From Paraburkholderia megapolitana (GTDB lineage Bacteria > Pseudomonadota > Gammaproteobacteria > Burkholderiales > Burkholderiaceae): DNA of 64,000 nucleotides. This document shows positions 9,607-20,900 of the stretch, one piece after another. A program made the position numbers and the translations under genes. The notes under the pieces were generated by a model. It saw only the letters and a program-made list of their open reading frames with translations, had not been told where the DNA came from and made no database searches. The stretch lies in the NCBI RefSeq assembly GCF_007556815.1, contig NZ_CP041743.1:2701001-2765000 (forward strand), in the 5' to 3' direction. Each line of letters begins with the position of its first letter. Positions within the stretch are counted from its first letter, which is position 1.

Positions 9607-10722
9607 TCAGAAGCGATGACGCAGGCCTACTGTTGCAGCCGTCTGATCGCGCGAACTGGACCCTACAGCGTTGAGTGCATTGCCGCTATAGATCGACGCA
9701 CCTGCCCCGTCACCCGTCGCGCGCTGGTAGACCACCTGGGTGTACACATCCGTACGCTTCGTGAGCGAGTAGTCGGCCTGCGCGCCGATCTGGTGGAAGC
9801 GATTCTTGCTGTCGCCACCAAGCGCGGAATCACGCAGATCCGAGAACGTGTACGCGACGCCGAGACCAAGCGCCGGCGTCAGATTGTACTTACCGTTCAC
9901 CTCATAGTTGTTCACCCGGAACGAGCCGCCTGTGGGCAGGTTGTCGATCCGTGCCTGCGTCCATGCAACGCCGGCTTCCACCGGGCCGTACGTGTAGCCT
10001 GCGCCGACACCAAACTGACGTTGCCGGCCGAGGGAACCAAAGTCCGAAGCACCGCCGTTGGACGCATCCGTGAAGACGTTAGTTGCACCTGCGTTGTTCT
10101 GCTGTGCATACGCTGCGGCGACGCGCAGCCCGCTGTTCTTGTAAGCCGCCCCCACGCTGTACTCGCGATTGTTGGCGAACGCGCCGGCTTGATTCGAGAA
10201 ACCGTAGGTACCGCCGAACGTGAGACCGGAGTAATTCGCACTTGCGAACTTGACCGAGTTGTTCACCGACGAGCCGTCGTTCGTGTTCAGGTTGTCCAGG
10301 TTGCCCACGTGCGCGAAATAGGTGCCGCCCCAGCTACCCGTCGCGGTGAGCGGTGCCAGATAGTCCTGCACCGCGTCGTACTGACGGCCCAGCGTCACGG
10401 TACCGAATTCCCCTGAGAGACCAACGAACGCCTGGCGGTTAAACAAGCCGCCATTGTTCGCAACGCGTCCATTGCCCAGTTCGAAACCGCTTTCGAGTGT
10501 GAAGATTGCCTTCAGACCGCCACCGAGGTCTTCAGCGCCGCGCAGACCCCAGCGGCTCTGGTTGATGCTGCCGCTCTTCTGTTCCCAGTTGGCGTCGCCA
10601 CCGACATTGCTCGTGTAGGTGAGGCCCGCATCGATCAGGCCGTACAGCGTGACGCTGCTTTGTGCGTGTGCAGTGCCGGCAAACGAAGCGGCAACTGCAG
10701 CAAATATCAGCGTTCTTTTCAT
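9607..10722 (-). CDS. Outer-membrane trimeric porin (general diffusion, Burkholderia type)
   Basis: A 371-residue porin with a signal peptide (residues 1-20, cleaved at AHA-QSS) and the standard mature start SSVTLYGLIDAGLTYTSN. The body alternates beta-strands and loops (SRWGLRGAEDLGGGLKAIFTLESGF, read in parts; RQAFVGLSGEFGTVTLGRQYD) and ends VGLRHRF with the C-terminal Phe that BAM recognises. It should form a 16-stranded channel for small hydrophilic solutes. AAGGAATC precedes the ATG. A strong terminator follows. A putative response-regulator box lies 275 bp upstream, so its expression may follow the two-component system at 4.6-6.7 kb. Confidence 0.93.
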   Translation of the reverse strand: MKRTLIFAAVAASFAGTAHAQSSVTLYGLIDAGLTYTSNVGGDANWEQKSGSINQSRWGLRGAEDLGGGLKAIFTLESGFELGNGRVANNGGLFNRQAFVGLSGEFGTVTLGRQYDAVQDYLAPLTATGSWGGTYFAHVGNLDNLNTNDGSSVNNSVKFASANYSGLTFGGTYGFSNQAGAFANNREYSVGAAYKNSGLRVAAAYAQQNNAGATNVFTDASNGGASDFGSLGRQRQFGVGAGYTYGPVEAGVAWTQARIDNLPTGGSFRVNNYEVNGKYNLTPALGLGVAYTFSDLRDSALGGDSKNRFHQIGAQADYSLTKRTDVYTQVVYQRATGDGAGASIYSGNALNAVGSSSRDQTAATVGLRHRF

Positions 10723-11233
10723 GAGGGAGATTCCTTGTAAAAACAGGTCCTGCGACCTGGGTGGGACAGTGGAGCCCTATGGCCTCCAGTAAAGCGGTGT
10801 GTGCCTTGCGAGCCCAAACCTTTCAAAGTGAAAGTCTAGTTGATGGCCTTACGATTTGCATACGGAGTGCGAAGAAACAACGCTTGTCCGATGCGACAAC
10901 TCGTCACGGAATACGCCCCGATCGCCATCAGTTGGCTGTCCCAAGTAGTTTCCCGCCGTATCTCACTAAAAAAACGAAGCATGACTCGCGCGGGAGATGA
11001 CCGGAATGTCATCTGGCGATCATGTCGGCGCACCTTTCGTGTCGCAGAATCTGCTTTCTCACGTAAAGCGATGGCCTGCGCAGGTGCGTTTCAAGATAAG
11101 GAAACGGTATGCGACGTCGCACCCCGACGAGACACACGTGCATAGCGCCATTAATTAGCTTCGTCGATTATTTTTGCGATATGCACGGTCCAGATTCGTC
11201 GCCCCGATCGGGCGCTCGAAACCGGGAAAACCT
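10723..11233. other. Long upstream region of the porin gene
   Basis: A 511-bp spacer between the porin and the exported carbonic anhydrase, both on the minus strand. It should hold the porin promoter and a long leader. It contains the box at 10997-11024. Short open frames here (for example 10840-11145 plus) have no ribosome site or family resemblance. Confidence 0.5.
10997..11024. promoter_or_regulatory. Putative response-regulator box upstream of the porin
   Basis: A 28-bp element with ATGAC, TCATCTGGCG and TCATG in the same spacing as the element at 6700-6727 (21 of 28 identical). It lies 275 bp from the porin start, which is far for direct activation unless the porin leader is long. Confidence 0.45.
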
Positions 11234-11974
11234 TCATGACTCGAGGAGATCGACCTTTCCGGTGGACAGGCGGTAAACACCTCCGATCACCTTCAGCTTC
11301 CCGGCCTTCTTTGCCTCTTGAATGATCGCCGATTGCGCAACCAGGTTGGCCATGCTGTCGCGAACGTTCTGCGCGATCGCCGCATCCAGCAGGTTGGTGG
11401 TTTTGCCTTTGACCTTCTCCACCGCGGGCAGCATCGTCGTTACGAGTGAATGGATCATTCCGGGATACGTCGCTTCCTTCGTCGCAACCTTGACCGCGGC
11501 ATCCACCGCGCCACACCGGTCGTGTCCGAGCACGAGAATGATCGGTACGTTCAACACCACGACAGCGTACTCAAGGCTGCCCAACACGTCGCCATTGACG
11601 AAATTTCCCGCGACGCGCGTGACGAATAGATCGCCGCGCGCGCTATCGAACGCATACTCGGGCGCGATTCGCGAATCGGCACAGCTCAGTACAGCAGCAA
11701 AAGGATTCTGTCCGTTGTTGAGCGCCTCTCGCTCGTGAACGAAATCGTGACGCCGGGTTACCCCCGACACATACCGCGCATTTCCCTCCATCAGACTCGT
11801 GGCCGCAGCGTCCGGTGACAACGCGTTTTGCGGCTTGGGGAGCACGATGGGTTCCGCAGCAACAGCCAGATTGCCAGTCAGCGCGGCGGCGAATGCCGAC
11901 GCACCGCTCATGCGCAGGAACAATCGACGGGTCGGCGCTGATGCCATCGTCGTACAGGCTTGCGAATCACACAT
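11234..11974 (-). CDS. Beta-class carbonic anhydrase, Tat-exported (periplasmic)
   Basis: A 246-residue carbonic anhydrase with an N-terminal twin-arginine signal (TRRLFLRMSGASAFAAAL) cut near AVAA-EPIV, so it should act in the periplasm, folded with zinc before export. Zinc ligands are present: Cys and Asp in LSCADSRIAPE, His and Cys in LGHDRCGAVDAA. Two starts are possible: 11974 (preceded by AAGGGTG) and 11947 (no good ribosome site); I chose 11974. It is unlike the cytosolic copy at 6933 in sequence, so it is not a recent duplicate. It may retain CO2 or buffer pH in the periplasm. Confidence 0.9.
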   Translation of the reverse strand: MCDSQACTTMASAPTRRLFLRMSGASAFAAALTGNLAVAAEPIVLPKPQNALSPDAAATSLMEGNARYVSGVTRRHDFVHEREALNNGQNPFAAVLSCADSRIAPEYAFDSARGDLFVTRVAGNFVNGDVLGSLEYAVVVLNVPIILVLGHDRCGAVDAAVKVATKEATYPGMIHSLVTTMLPAVEKVKGKTTNLLDAAIAQNVRDSMANLVAQSAIIQEAKKAGKLKVIGGVYRLSTGKVDLLES

Positions 11975-12415
11975 TCGACACCCTTGAAGTAGTTACGCAT
12001 ACTGTTCTGGACCGACATGTCCACTTCGGACTGTGAAAGGCGGTCCAGAAACGCCGCGCCGCGATTACCGTTTGCCGCTCGGCCGATAGACGAAGGTTTG
12101 ATGGATGTCTGTCAATTGATGGCTCGTCGCACTGACGCGCAACGCGTGTCCCAAACCGGCAGCCACAAAAAAAGCGCCAGCCCGGAGATTCCGGACTGGC
12201 CAAGCGGAATGACTACTCTGACTCGGAGTGCGTCAGAGTTCGCGACAGTCATCCGTCCATCGCGCTACCCTTGAGACCCCTTCGACGCTGGAGAAATGCG
12301 TCGTCGGTGAATATATTCTGCAGAGCGAACGCTTTGCGGACGTGACCACTTCATGATTTTTCTGTCATCGAATGTACGAACGTCAGTGAGATGTTTCGTG
12401 CACTACCGCCCTGCC
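11975..12415. other. Intergenic region upstream of exported carbonic anhydrase
   Basis: A 441-bp spacer that should hold the carbonic anhydrase promoter and, at 12167-12200, the probable end of the pbpC transcript. No convincing gene is seen on either strand. Confidence 0.5.
12167..12200 (-). terminator. Probable terminator of the pbpC transcript
   Basis: An 11-bp stem with one mismatch (12176-12186 with 12190-12200) and a 3-base loop. On the minus strand it is followed closely by a run of seven T. It lies about 215 bp after the pbpC stop and is the first such structure in that direction. Confidence 0.7.
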
Positions 12416-14821
12416 TCACTCCACCAGTCCGACCGTAAGAGGACGTTCGTCGTTGCGCCCGTGATCGTCGACGACGCGTACCCGGTAATTGCCTGCCGTG
12501 GCGGGTTGCCAGTACAACGCATCGCCAAGCGCCGCACGTCCCACATAGCCGTTGTTGACGAACCAGTACAGCGTATGCACGCTGGCGTCGGCCGTCGCCT
12601 TGAGCGCGATGCGCGTGTCGCCGGTTCGTGTCAAACGCATCGTGTACTCGCTGCCGCGCAACGGCGATGTGATCTGCGGTGGATCGTCGTCCGGTGCGCC
12701 TGCTCCCGTGCATGCTGGATTCTGTGGCGGCTTGCGGCGCGGAATCCCCGCTTCGGCAAATACCTGCTGCAAATCCGACGACCAGAATTCGTACACTTCC
12801 TCATGCGTGCGCTTGCCCGCATACGGCGGACACGCGGGCAATCCGGTCGCGTCGTCGATCACCATGGGCCGATGCACAGTGCTGACGCGGATCGGCGACG
12901 TACCGGGAATAAACCACGTCCAGCCTTTCTGCGGACACCATTGATTCGGCAGGTCGCCGCTCGCCAGACAGATCTGCACGCGTTTCACATTCAACTTTCC
13001 GCGCCGCACGGGTTCGACGAGATCGGGATGCTCGGCCTCCACACTATCGACGATCTGGAAAAACAGCGGCGCCGCCGCATCGACACCGACAAACGCCGGA
13101 TTACTCGTACTGTCGAAGTTGCCGACCCAGACAATCAGTACATACGGGCCGAAGCTGCCGGCGGTCCACGCATCGCGAAACGCCCACGACGTCCCCGTCT
13201 TCCAGTACACCGGCAGATGCGACGGTTGCGCGCCCGTGGTTTCGTCCGGCCGCAGATGCTGACGCAGCATGTCCATGACCATGAAGCTGGCCTCGGCGCT
13301 CAATAGCCGCTTGCCTTCGACCACCGGATCGGCGGCATTCAACCGCAGCGGCCTCAGCACACCGCGATTCGCAAGCATGGCGTACATGGCGGCCAGCTCC
13401 TGCATGCTGACTTCACCGCCGCCCAGTACGAGCGCAAGACCGTAGTGCTGCGAACTCGCCATGCGCGCCACCCCGGCCTGCTGGAGGAACTGATACAGGT
13501 CGGGCTGATGCAACTGCGATGCAACCCATACGGCAGGCACATTGCGGCTACGGTTCAGCGCGTCCGTCGCGGTAATCGGTCCCAGAAAATGGCCGTCGAA
13601 ATTCTCCGGTGCATACGGTCCGAACCAGCTCGGCACATCGCGCAACACGGTCTGCGGATGCAGTACGCCCTGATCGAAACCGAGTGCATAGATAAACGGC
13701 TTGAGCGTCGAGCCCGGCGAGCGGCGCGCGAGCGTGCCGTTCACCTGCCCCTGTATCGAGCGATCGAAGAAACCAGCCGATCCGACCAGTGCCTTGATGC
13801 CCATGTCGCGTGTATCGACGAGAATCGCCGATGCGTTGCGCACACCGTGCGTATTGTTGCGCGCAACATAGAGATTGATCTGGCGTTCGAGACTGCGCTG
13901 CAGATCGAGATCGATGGTCGTAACGAGGCGTGATGAGTCGCTCACAGCCGGGCCGTCCGAACGCTCTCCGAGCGCGCGTTGCGCGGCCAGTGCCTGATCG
14001 ACGGCATGCGGCGCATCGAAGGGCAACTGCGCCGGTTGCCTCAGCGTCAGTGGCAACGCAAACAGCGGACCGAGTGCCGCATCCTGTGGATGCGACTTCA
14101 GCCAGCGCGCGTAGAGCCGGTTGCGCGACGTTGTCAATTGCGGGTTGATCAGTTCGGCTTGCGCCGCGTTACGCAAGCGGCGCACCGGGTCTTGGGGAAT
14201 CACCGCAAGCGCGAGCACTTCGGGCAGGCTCAATGAGCTTACCGGTTTGTCGAAATAGACGAGACTCGCGGTCCCCGCGCCTTCGACATTGCGTCCATAA
14301 GGCGCGTCGTTCAGATACGCTTCGAGAATCTGCCGCTTCGAATAGAACAGTTCCAGTTCGATCGCGCGGGCAATCTGCTTCATCTTGCCGAGCGGCGTGC
14401 GCGTATTGATGCGCCACAGCGAACGCGCGAGCTGCATCGTGATGGTCGAGCCGCCCTGCGGATTGCCGCCGCGCACATAGGTCACCCATGCACCGCGCGC
14501 GAGTCCATAGGGATTGAAGCCGGGGTGCCAGCGATACCAGCGGTCCTCATGCAGCAGCACCGCGTCGACGAGCCGCGGCGACATCTGGTCGAGCGGCACC
14601 CACAGCCGGTAGCGATCGTCTTTAGACAGCGCAAGCCGCAGCAACCGGCCGCGATCGTCGAACACCGCAACCGACGACGGCTTCCAGCTCTGCAACGTCG
14701 CATGCGGCCACAGCCTGCATCCGACAAGCGCGGCCGCCACGAGCAGCAGCCCGGACAGCCAGTTCTGCCAGCGATGCATCCAGCGGCCAAGGCCGTACAG
14801 CACGGAACGAAACAGAACCAT
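12416..14821 (-). CDS. pbpC: Penicillin-binding protein 1C (bifunctional glycosyltransferase/transpeptidase)
   Basis: An 801-residue class A PBP of the 1C type, anchored by one N-terminal helix (about residues 20-36). The glycosyltransferase domain has E92 in HEDRWYRWHPG and GGSTITMQLAR, and LEAYLNDAPYG. The transpeptidase domain has S371 in GSTLKPF, an SRN motif (LNRSRNVPAVW) and KTGTSWAFRDAW. A C-terminal BiPBP_C-type domain (about residues 710-801) follows, as in E. coli PBP1C. It lies 86 bp after the alpha-2-macroglobulin gene; this pair is widely conserved and links peptidoglycan repair with periplasmic protease trapping. Confidence 0.95.
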   Translation of the reverse strand: MVLFRSVLYGLGRWMHRWQNWLSGLLLVAAALVGCRLWPHATLQSWKPSSVAVFDDRGRLLRLALSKDDRYRLWVPLDQMSPRLVDAVLLHEDRWYRWHPGFNPYGLARGAWVTYVRGGNPQGGSTITMQLARSLWRINTRTPLGKMKQIARAIELELFYSKRQILEAYLNDAPYGRNVEGAGTASLVYFDKPVSSLSLPEVLALAVIPQDPVRRLRNAAQAELINPQLTTSRNRLYARWLKSHPQDAALGPLFALPLTLRQPAQLPFDAPHAVDQALAAQRALGERSDGPAVSDSSRLVTTIDLDLQRSLERQINLYVARNNTHGVRNASAILVDTRDMGIKALVGSAGFFDRSIQGQVNGTLARRSPGSTLKPFIYALGFDQGVLHPQTVLRDVPSWFGPYAPENFDGHFLGPITATDALNRSRNVPAVWVASQLHQPDLYQFLQQAGVARMASSQHYGLALVLGGGEVSMQELAAMYAMLANRGVLRPLRLNAADPVVEGKRLLSAEASFMVMDMLRQHLRPDETTGAQPSHLPVYWKTGTSWAFRDAWTAGSFGPYVLIVWVGNFDSTSNPAFVGVDAAAPLFFQIVDSVEAEHPDLVEPVRRGKLNVKRVQICLASGDLPNQWCPQKGWTWFIPGTSPIRVSTVHRPMVIDDATGLPACPPYAGKRTHEEVYEFWSSDLQQVFAEAGIPRRKPPQNPACTGAGAPDDDPPQITSPLRGSEYTMRLTRTGDTRIALKATADASVHTLYWFVNNGYVGRAALGDALYWQPATAGNYRVRVVDDHGRNDERPLTVGLVE

Positions 14822-14907
14822 AGACTTCTTTGAAGACGGATTCGCGCAACGGGTCGGCCACGCAGCGGCGGGGTGTCATCGTCGACGCCCCGCACGCCGC
14901 ATGTCGG

Positions 14908-17900
14908 TCAGGGTGTGGGCGCGACGACCGTGAGCGTTGCCCCGCCCGGCGACCTCGCCTGCACGCGGCGGTCGTACATCGACTCGCCGTATGCGGGCGG
15001 AACGATGTAACGCCCGGCATTGCTTGCCTTGATCCGGTAGACAAACTCGCGCACGTCTGGCGTCGCCGTACCGTAGATCACGACACGATCCTCGCGAATA
15101 TCGGCATACTCCGGCTTCCATGTCGATGTCGCCAGACCGACCGGCGAGCGCCACGCCGGTGTCGCCGCAGCGCTGCTTGCTCCACTATCCCCACTATCGT
15201 CGCCCTGCGAGGACTGATCGCCGGAGTTGTCCGTGTTGTCGGTATTGCCGCTGTCCCCCTGCTGGGCTTGCGCAGCGCTGCTGTCCTGCGCGTCCGGCGC
15301 AGGCGGCGACGACAGCACCGGATCGAACCCGCCCGGCAACAGATCGACGATCGCGACATTGCCGACGCCCTTGTCGCCGGTCGCACGGATCTTCACATGC
15401 ACATCGATTTCCTGACCGGTCGTGACCTTGTCGAGCGGCTTGCCGTCCGTACCGGTATATTCGCGCACGATTTCGAGCCCGTTCTTGATCGCCTTGTCCG
15501 GCGCGCCGCGGTCGTAACCGGACTGGGTGGCAATGCGCCAGGCAGGCAGCGGCCCACCGTTGACAAAGCGCAACTGGGTCGCCGCCTTGCTCCAGGTTCC
15601 CGCTCGCCACAGGTTGGCTTCGACCGACGAAATGTCCTTTGCGCTGCCATCGGCATGCAGTTCGTCGATCTCCAGTTTGTCGAGGCCAATCGCATTCGAA
15701 CTCGCGTAAGCGTCGAGCGCCATGATCGTCATCGCCGACGAAAGCGTATTGAACTGATTGTCCGCAAGCGGTCTCGAGATGTTTTCCATCACGTTCGGCG
15801 ACAGGTTGTGGGCGCGATCCGGGAAGTGCTTCGCCAGCAGATAAAGCACGCTGGCGTCGCGCGTCAACGGGTCGATGTAATAGCCGTACGCGTAAGCGTC
15901 GTCTTTAGGCTTGCGCTCGAGCAGCCGCTGTGGCCCGGCAATTAATTGACTGGCTGCCTTGTCCTGTTTGAGCAACTCATACGACGCGGCCAGCCACGCG
16001 GCGGCGAGATCGTTCTTCCAGTCATTCGGGAACGCCTCCTGCAAGCGCTTCTGCACGGCCGCGAGGCTGTTGGTCGTTACGTTGCCTTGCCGGGTCAGCA
16101 GATACACCGCGTAAGCGCGTTGCCGGATCAGCTCGAGCGACTCGAGGCTGTCGTCGGCGGCGAGTTTCTGCAGATACTGATTGCCCGCATCGATCATGTC
16201 CTTCGGCACTGCCATGCTACGGTCGCGCGCATCGATCAGCACGTTCATCGCGTAAGCCGAGATGAACGGATCGGCGTCCGGTGTCGCGGTCCAGACACCA
16301 AAGCCGCCCTGCGCGTTCTGCCGCGAGCGCAACACGTCAAGGAACTGCGCAAGCGCGGCGTCGTTCGTGATCGGAGCGTCGGCGAGGCGTGGCTGCAACG
16401 CGCTCGAGAGCGACGGCAGCGTCGGCCAGTTCTGCGCGATGAGACGCGGCACCGCGGCACTGACGAGTTGCTCGCTGCAATAGTTCTGGAGGTTGACCAG
16501 ATACGACGTCAACGCTTCCGACAGTACGACCGGAACGGTCGAAATACTCGCCTCGCGCGACGAGTAAGCGTCGTACATGTTGCGCAGATTCGGCAGATTC
16601 GATTTCATCCCTGGGTCGACACGCGCGACGTCGACTTCGGTGCGGAACGGCGCCGCGGGGCGCACCGACAGATCGACGCTCTGCACGGCGGACTTGTCGC
16701 CATACCGTGCGCCGAAAGTCAGATTGCCCGAACCGGGTTTGTCGGTCGCCTTGACGCGGAATGTCACGACCCCTTCATGCATGGACGCAAGGTTCACGCT
16801 CTGCACGGCTGCACCGAGCACCTGCAACTGCGGGCCCGTCTTCAGCGCGACTGCAACCGGCACCGGCTTGTCGCCGCCGCCGGTCAGATTGTTCGCGACG
16901 CCAACGCTGACTTCTGCCTCGTCGCCGGGGGCCAGCGTCGTCGGTACGTTCGGCGACAGCACGAAGTCGCCGCGCACGATCGTCGAGCCTTCGAACGTGC
17001 CGACGAGGTCCGGCGACACCGCTACCGCCATCACGCGCAGCTTGCCGTTGAAATAATCGGGCACGGTGTAGCTGAACGCCTTGTCGCCATCGACGTCGAC
17101 GATCCCCGACCAGTACACCACCGGCTTGTCGCGTTTGCGTTTGAACGGATTCAGTTGCCGGCCGATCGCGTCGTTAGCGTCGCCGCCCGGTGCGGCCGCC
17201 TGCATCAGCTTGGCGAAGTCAGGCAGGATCAGGTCGAGAATCTGCGACGTTCCGACCTCGAGCATCCGTTTGCGGAAGAAGTACTTGAGCGGATCGCCGA
17301 GCTTGTAGCCCGCGACCTGCAGAATGCCTTCGTCCACCGCGAACACCACGACTTTGGCGGGATGTGCCGAATGCAGATTGAACGTCACCGTCTGGCCGGG
17401 TTTGACGAGCGCCGGGCTATCCACCGTCAACGCATTGCGCCGCGCATCCACATTCACCGAGAAAGGCACGACGCCGTAACTAAGCGGGCTCATGAAGATC
17501 TCGTCGGACGACGGATCGCGCACGTACTGCACGTTGATGTAGCCGTTGCCCTCGAAACCAGCCGGCACTGTGATGTGCTGGACCGAACTGGTCGTGCTCG
17601 CATGGAACCACGCATGCGCGTAGACCTTGTCGCGCTCGATCGTGATCAGGCCGCTCCCCGCATAAGGCGCGCGGATCGCGACGTCGACGGTTTCTCCAGG
17701 TGCGTAGTCCGTCTTGCTCAGATTGATCTGCAATTCCGCGTTGCGATCGAGCGAGCGCGATACGTTGGCCTGGCCCGCTACCGAGAACTGCACGCGGTTG
17801 ACTTCGGTGCCGTCCGCCGTGCGGATCAGCAGCGCGTAGTCGCCGGGCTTGTCGGTTGGCAGCGTGTAATCGAGGCCGGCGGCCGGGATTGTCAGCGGCT

Positions 17901-20900
17901 TGTCGTCGACCGGCACTTCTTTCAGACGCGAATCGTATTTGTAGACGCCAGAATCCTGCTTCGTCAGCACCGAGATGTAGCGACGCTCGACCAGTTGCGC
18001 GCGCAGGTCCTTCAGCTCGATCGCTTTCGCGTGAGGGTCGATGGCGATCAGTTTCACCGTGCGTGGACTGCCTCGTTGCACGTAGCTGAGATCGTCGACG
18101 CTCTTGTAGCCGACGAGCCAGTTGTTGCTCGATACAAGCGTCTGCGCATTGGCCGCGACGTTACGGCCGCCGTCGGCCTCGTAGGCTTTGGTCAGGAAAT
18201 ACAACTGATACGTCGCATCGGCATACTTCTTCAGATCGAGGTCGAATTCCGCGTGGCCTTTGTCATCGGTCTTGCCGTCCTGCAACGTCGTCGTGTAGCC
18301 CTCTTTCGCGCGCCGTACATCGAAGAAGTAATACCCCTGCCAGCTGCGGAACGTCGGCCACACCGGGCGCAATGTCAGCGAAGCTTCGACACGCCGATCC
18401 GCTGCGGGCGTACCGAACAGGTTCTGTGCATCGACAATCCCTTTCAGCCCATCCGGTTTGACCCAGCCGTCGGCGACCTGCTGCGACAGCTTTGCCTCGA
18501 CCTTCATGCGGTCGGGCAGGAATTCCTTGACCTGCACGGTGGTCGAGCCGATCGGGTCGTCGGCCACCTTGCCGTCCTTGACGATGTAGAGGTTCACTGT
18601 CCACGCACCGGTCGGCGCCGTGTCGGTCGTCGTGTATTGCAGCTCGCTAAAGCCCGATGCATCGACGGAAACCGGCTGCGTCTTCACCGTGATGCCGCGC
18701 GGGTCCACGATCTCCGCCTGCAGCGGAATGCCGGCCGGGCTACGCGTCCAGTTTGCCGCGCGCACGATCGTGCCGATATGGAACAGATCGCCCGGACGGT
18801 AGATGCCCCGATCGGAGAACAGATAGGCGGACAGCTGCCCCTGGCTCGTCGGATTGCGTTCGCCGCCGACGTCGAAGCGCGAGAAGTCCAGTTGCCGGTC
18901 CTGACCGGCGACCGGCAGGAACGACAGGTCGTCATCCTTCTGCACGGTGTACAGCTCGGGGCGCTTGTCGCGATCAAGCCCCTTGAGCGCCGGGAAATGC
19001 ACCATGCCGTCTGCAGCTGTTGTCTGCGTGTAGAGCGCCTGGCCGTTCACGGCGAGCACCGAAACGCTGGCGCCGCTGACCGGCTGACCGGTGCTGATCG
19101 ACTGGATGAACACGTCCTGGCTGCCGTCCAGCCCCTTCTTGACCAGCATGCCGAGGTCGGTCACCACGATCATGCGGGTGTCGGTGGGCATGGCGCTGTC
19201 GTCGCTATCGCCGCTGTCGGAATTGCTGGAACTGTCCGCGCTATTCGAGTTGTCCGAGTCGGAATTGTCCGAGCTGTCGGCATCCTGCGAATCGCCGTCA
19301 GCTTTCGCCTTTGCAGCCGCGTCCGCTTTCTTCTTTTCCGCCACCGGGTCGTAGCCCGATAGATGCAGCAGGAATACCCCGCGCTTGCCGCTCTTCAGAT
19401 ACTGGCCAAGATCGATCCCTTCGTAGTGCGCCTTGCCGGGGTCCGCGGCCGGGAACACGCGTTTCTGGTCGAAGCGCTCGACGATGTGGTCTTCGCTGAA
19501 GTTGTACGAGAGCTGCGGCTGCGAGTACGTCCCCTCGTTGAAGCTCACCAGATGCTGCAACTGACCCGGCAGCACGCGGCCGATTTCCAGCTTCATGCCA
19601 GGCAGATTGCGCGACACGACCGACACCTGCTTGCTGCCCGTCAACGACAGTAGCGAGCCGTTGGCCATGAAGCGCAGCAACTTCGGATAAGGCGGCACCG
19701 TAAAGGCCTGCGTCACCGGACTGCCGAGCAGATATCCGCCGAAGCCCTTCAGGCCGGCTCCCACCTGGACGTACACGCGCTGCCCCGGATCGGCGTGGTA
19801 CTTGAAGCTTTGCAGCGCCGCGTAGTCGTCTTCGGTCGGCACCAGCGCGAGCGCGAGCGGCTTCGATTGACGCAGAACGGTTTCGCTGACTTCCGACGGC
19901 CCCCATTCGTACGGCGGATCGTCGTCGGATTGTTCGACCTTGGGGTTGCGCTTCGGCAATACCCAGGCCTTCACGCGGCTACTCAGATCCGCACCCTGCA
20001 CCGGGTTGCTGATCTCCGTCAGCAGCACCTGCTCGGGTTCATAGCGATCGTTGTCGACGAGCGTTGGCGCAATATTGCTGACCGTGAGGCTGTACAGACC
20101 CGGCACGCGCACGGAGGTCTGTAGCGGGTCCTTCGTACCATCGCCGCCGCGCGAACTGCGCAGGCCCTTGTCGAGCGTGAGCGCCACCGATGTGTCGTCG
20201 TGCGGCAGGCTGAGCGGTTCCGAATGTATCCACGCATTCAGCTTCGCCGCGTCGTACACCACGGTGTAGCGCAGCGGCGACGACTTGCCATCGCGGCCGA
20301 CCAGTCCCAACGCGATGCGCTTTTCGAACTGCGCGGCATCGACCGGGTAGTTGAAGCTGATCGGGATGATGGTTTTCTTCGCGGTCTCGATGCGCGGGTC
20401 CTGATAGAACTCGCCGGAGCCGATCGTTGCCGTGAACGCCTGCACGTCGAAGTCGATGTGGTCGTCGGCCATCAGCACGTGCGGCGCGAATACCTGAGCG
20501 ATGTCGAACGTCACCGTGACATGCACGCCGACGGGCCAGTCGGCGGCCGGGGTAAAGCGCAGCGTGTGGTCGTCCACCCAGATCCAGTCGCCCTTGAGCG
20601 CCGGCTTCATCGTGATGCCCTTGACGACCGGTTTGCCGACCAGCTCGATGGGCGCCGCGGAATGCGACATGTCGATCTCGAGCGGCGAGATCGTGATCTT
20701 CGGTGTGCCGTCATCGCCGACATAACGGGTGACCGGCGGCGCCTTCACGCTGAAGGTGATGTGCTCGGGTTCGACCGGTTTCGGACGATGCTGATACCAC
20801 TGCCAGCCAAACCAGCTTGCCAGTGCGAGCACGATGACGGCGAGCGCACCGCCGCCGACGTGCCATGGCCGCCGCTTCGTGAACGCCACGGACACCGGCA

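Noticed and set aside
12353..12380. Possible fourth copy of the response-regulator box
   Set aside because: Only the ATGA and TGTCATC parts fit (about 12 of 28), and it lies at the 3' side of pbpC, not at a promoter.
15946..19362. A 1138-codon open frame antisense to the alpha-2-macroglobulin gene
   Set aside because: Arg/His/Asp-rich composition with no family resemblance; a shadow of high-GC codon bias opposite a well-supported gene.
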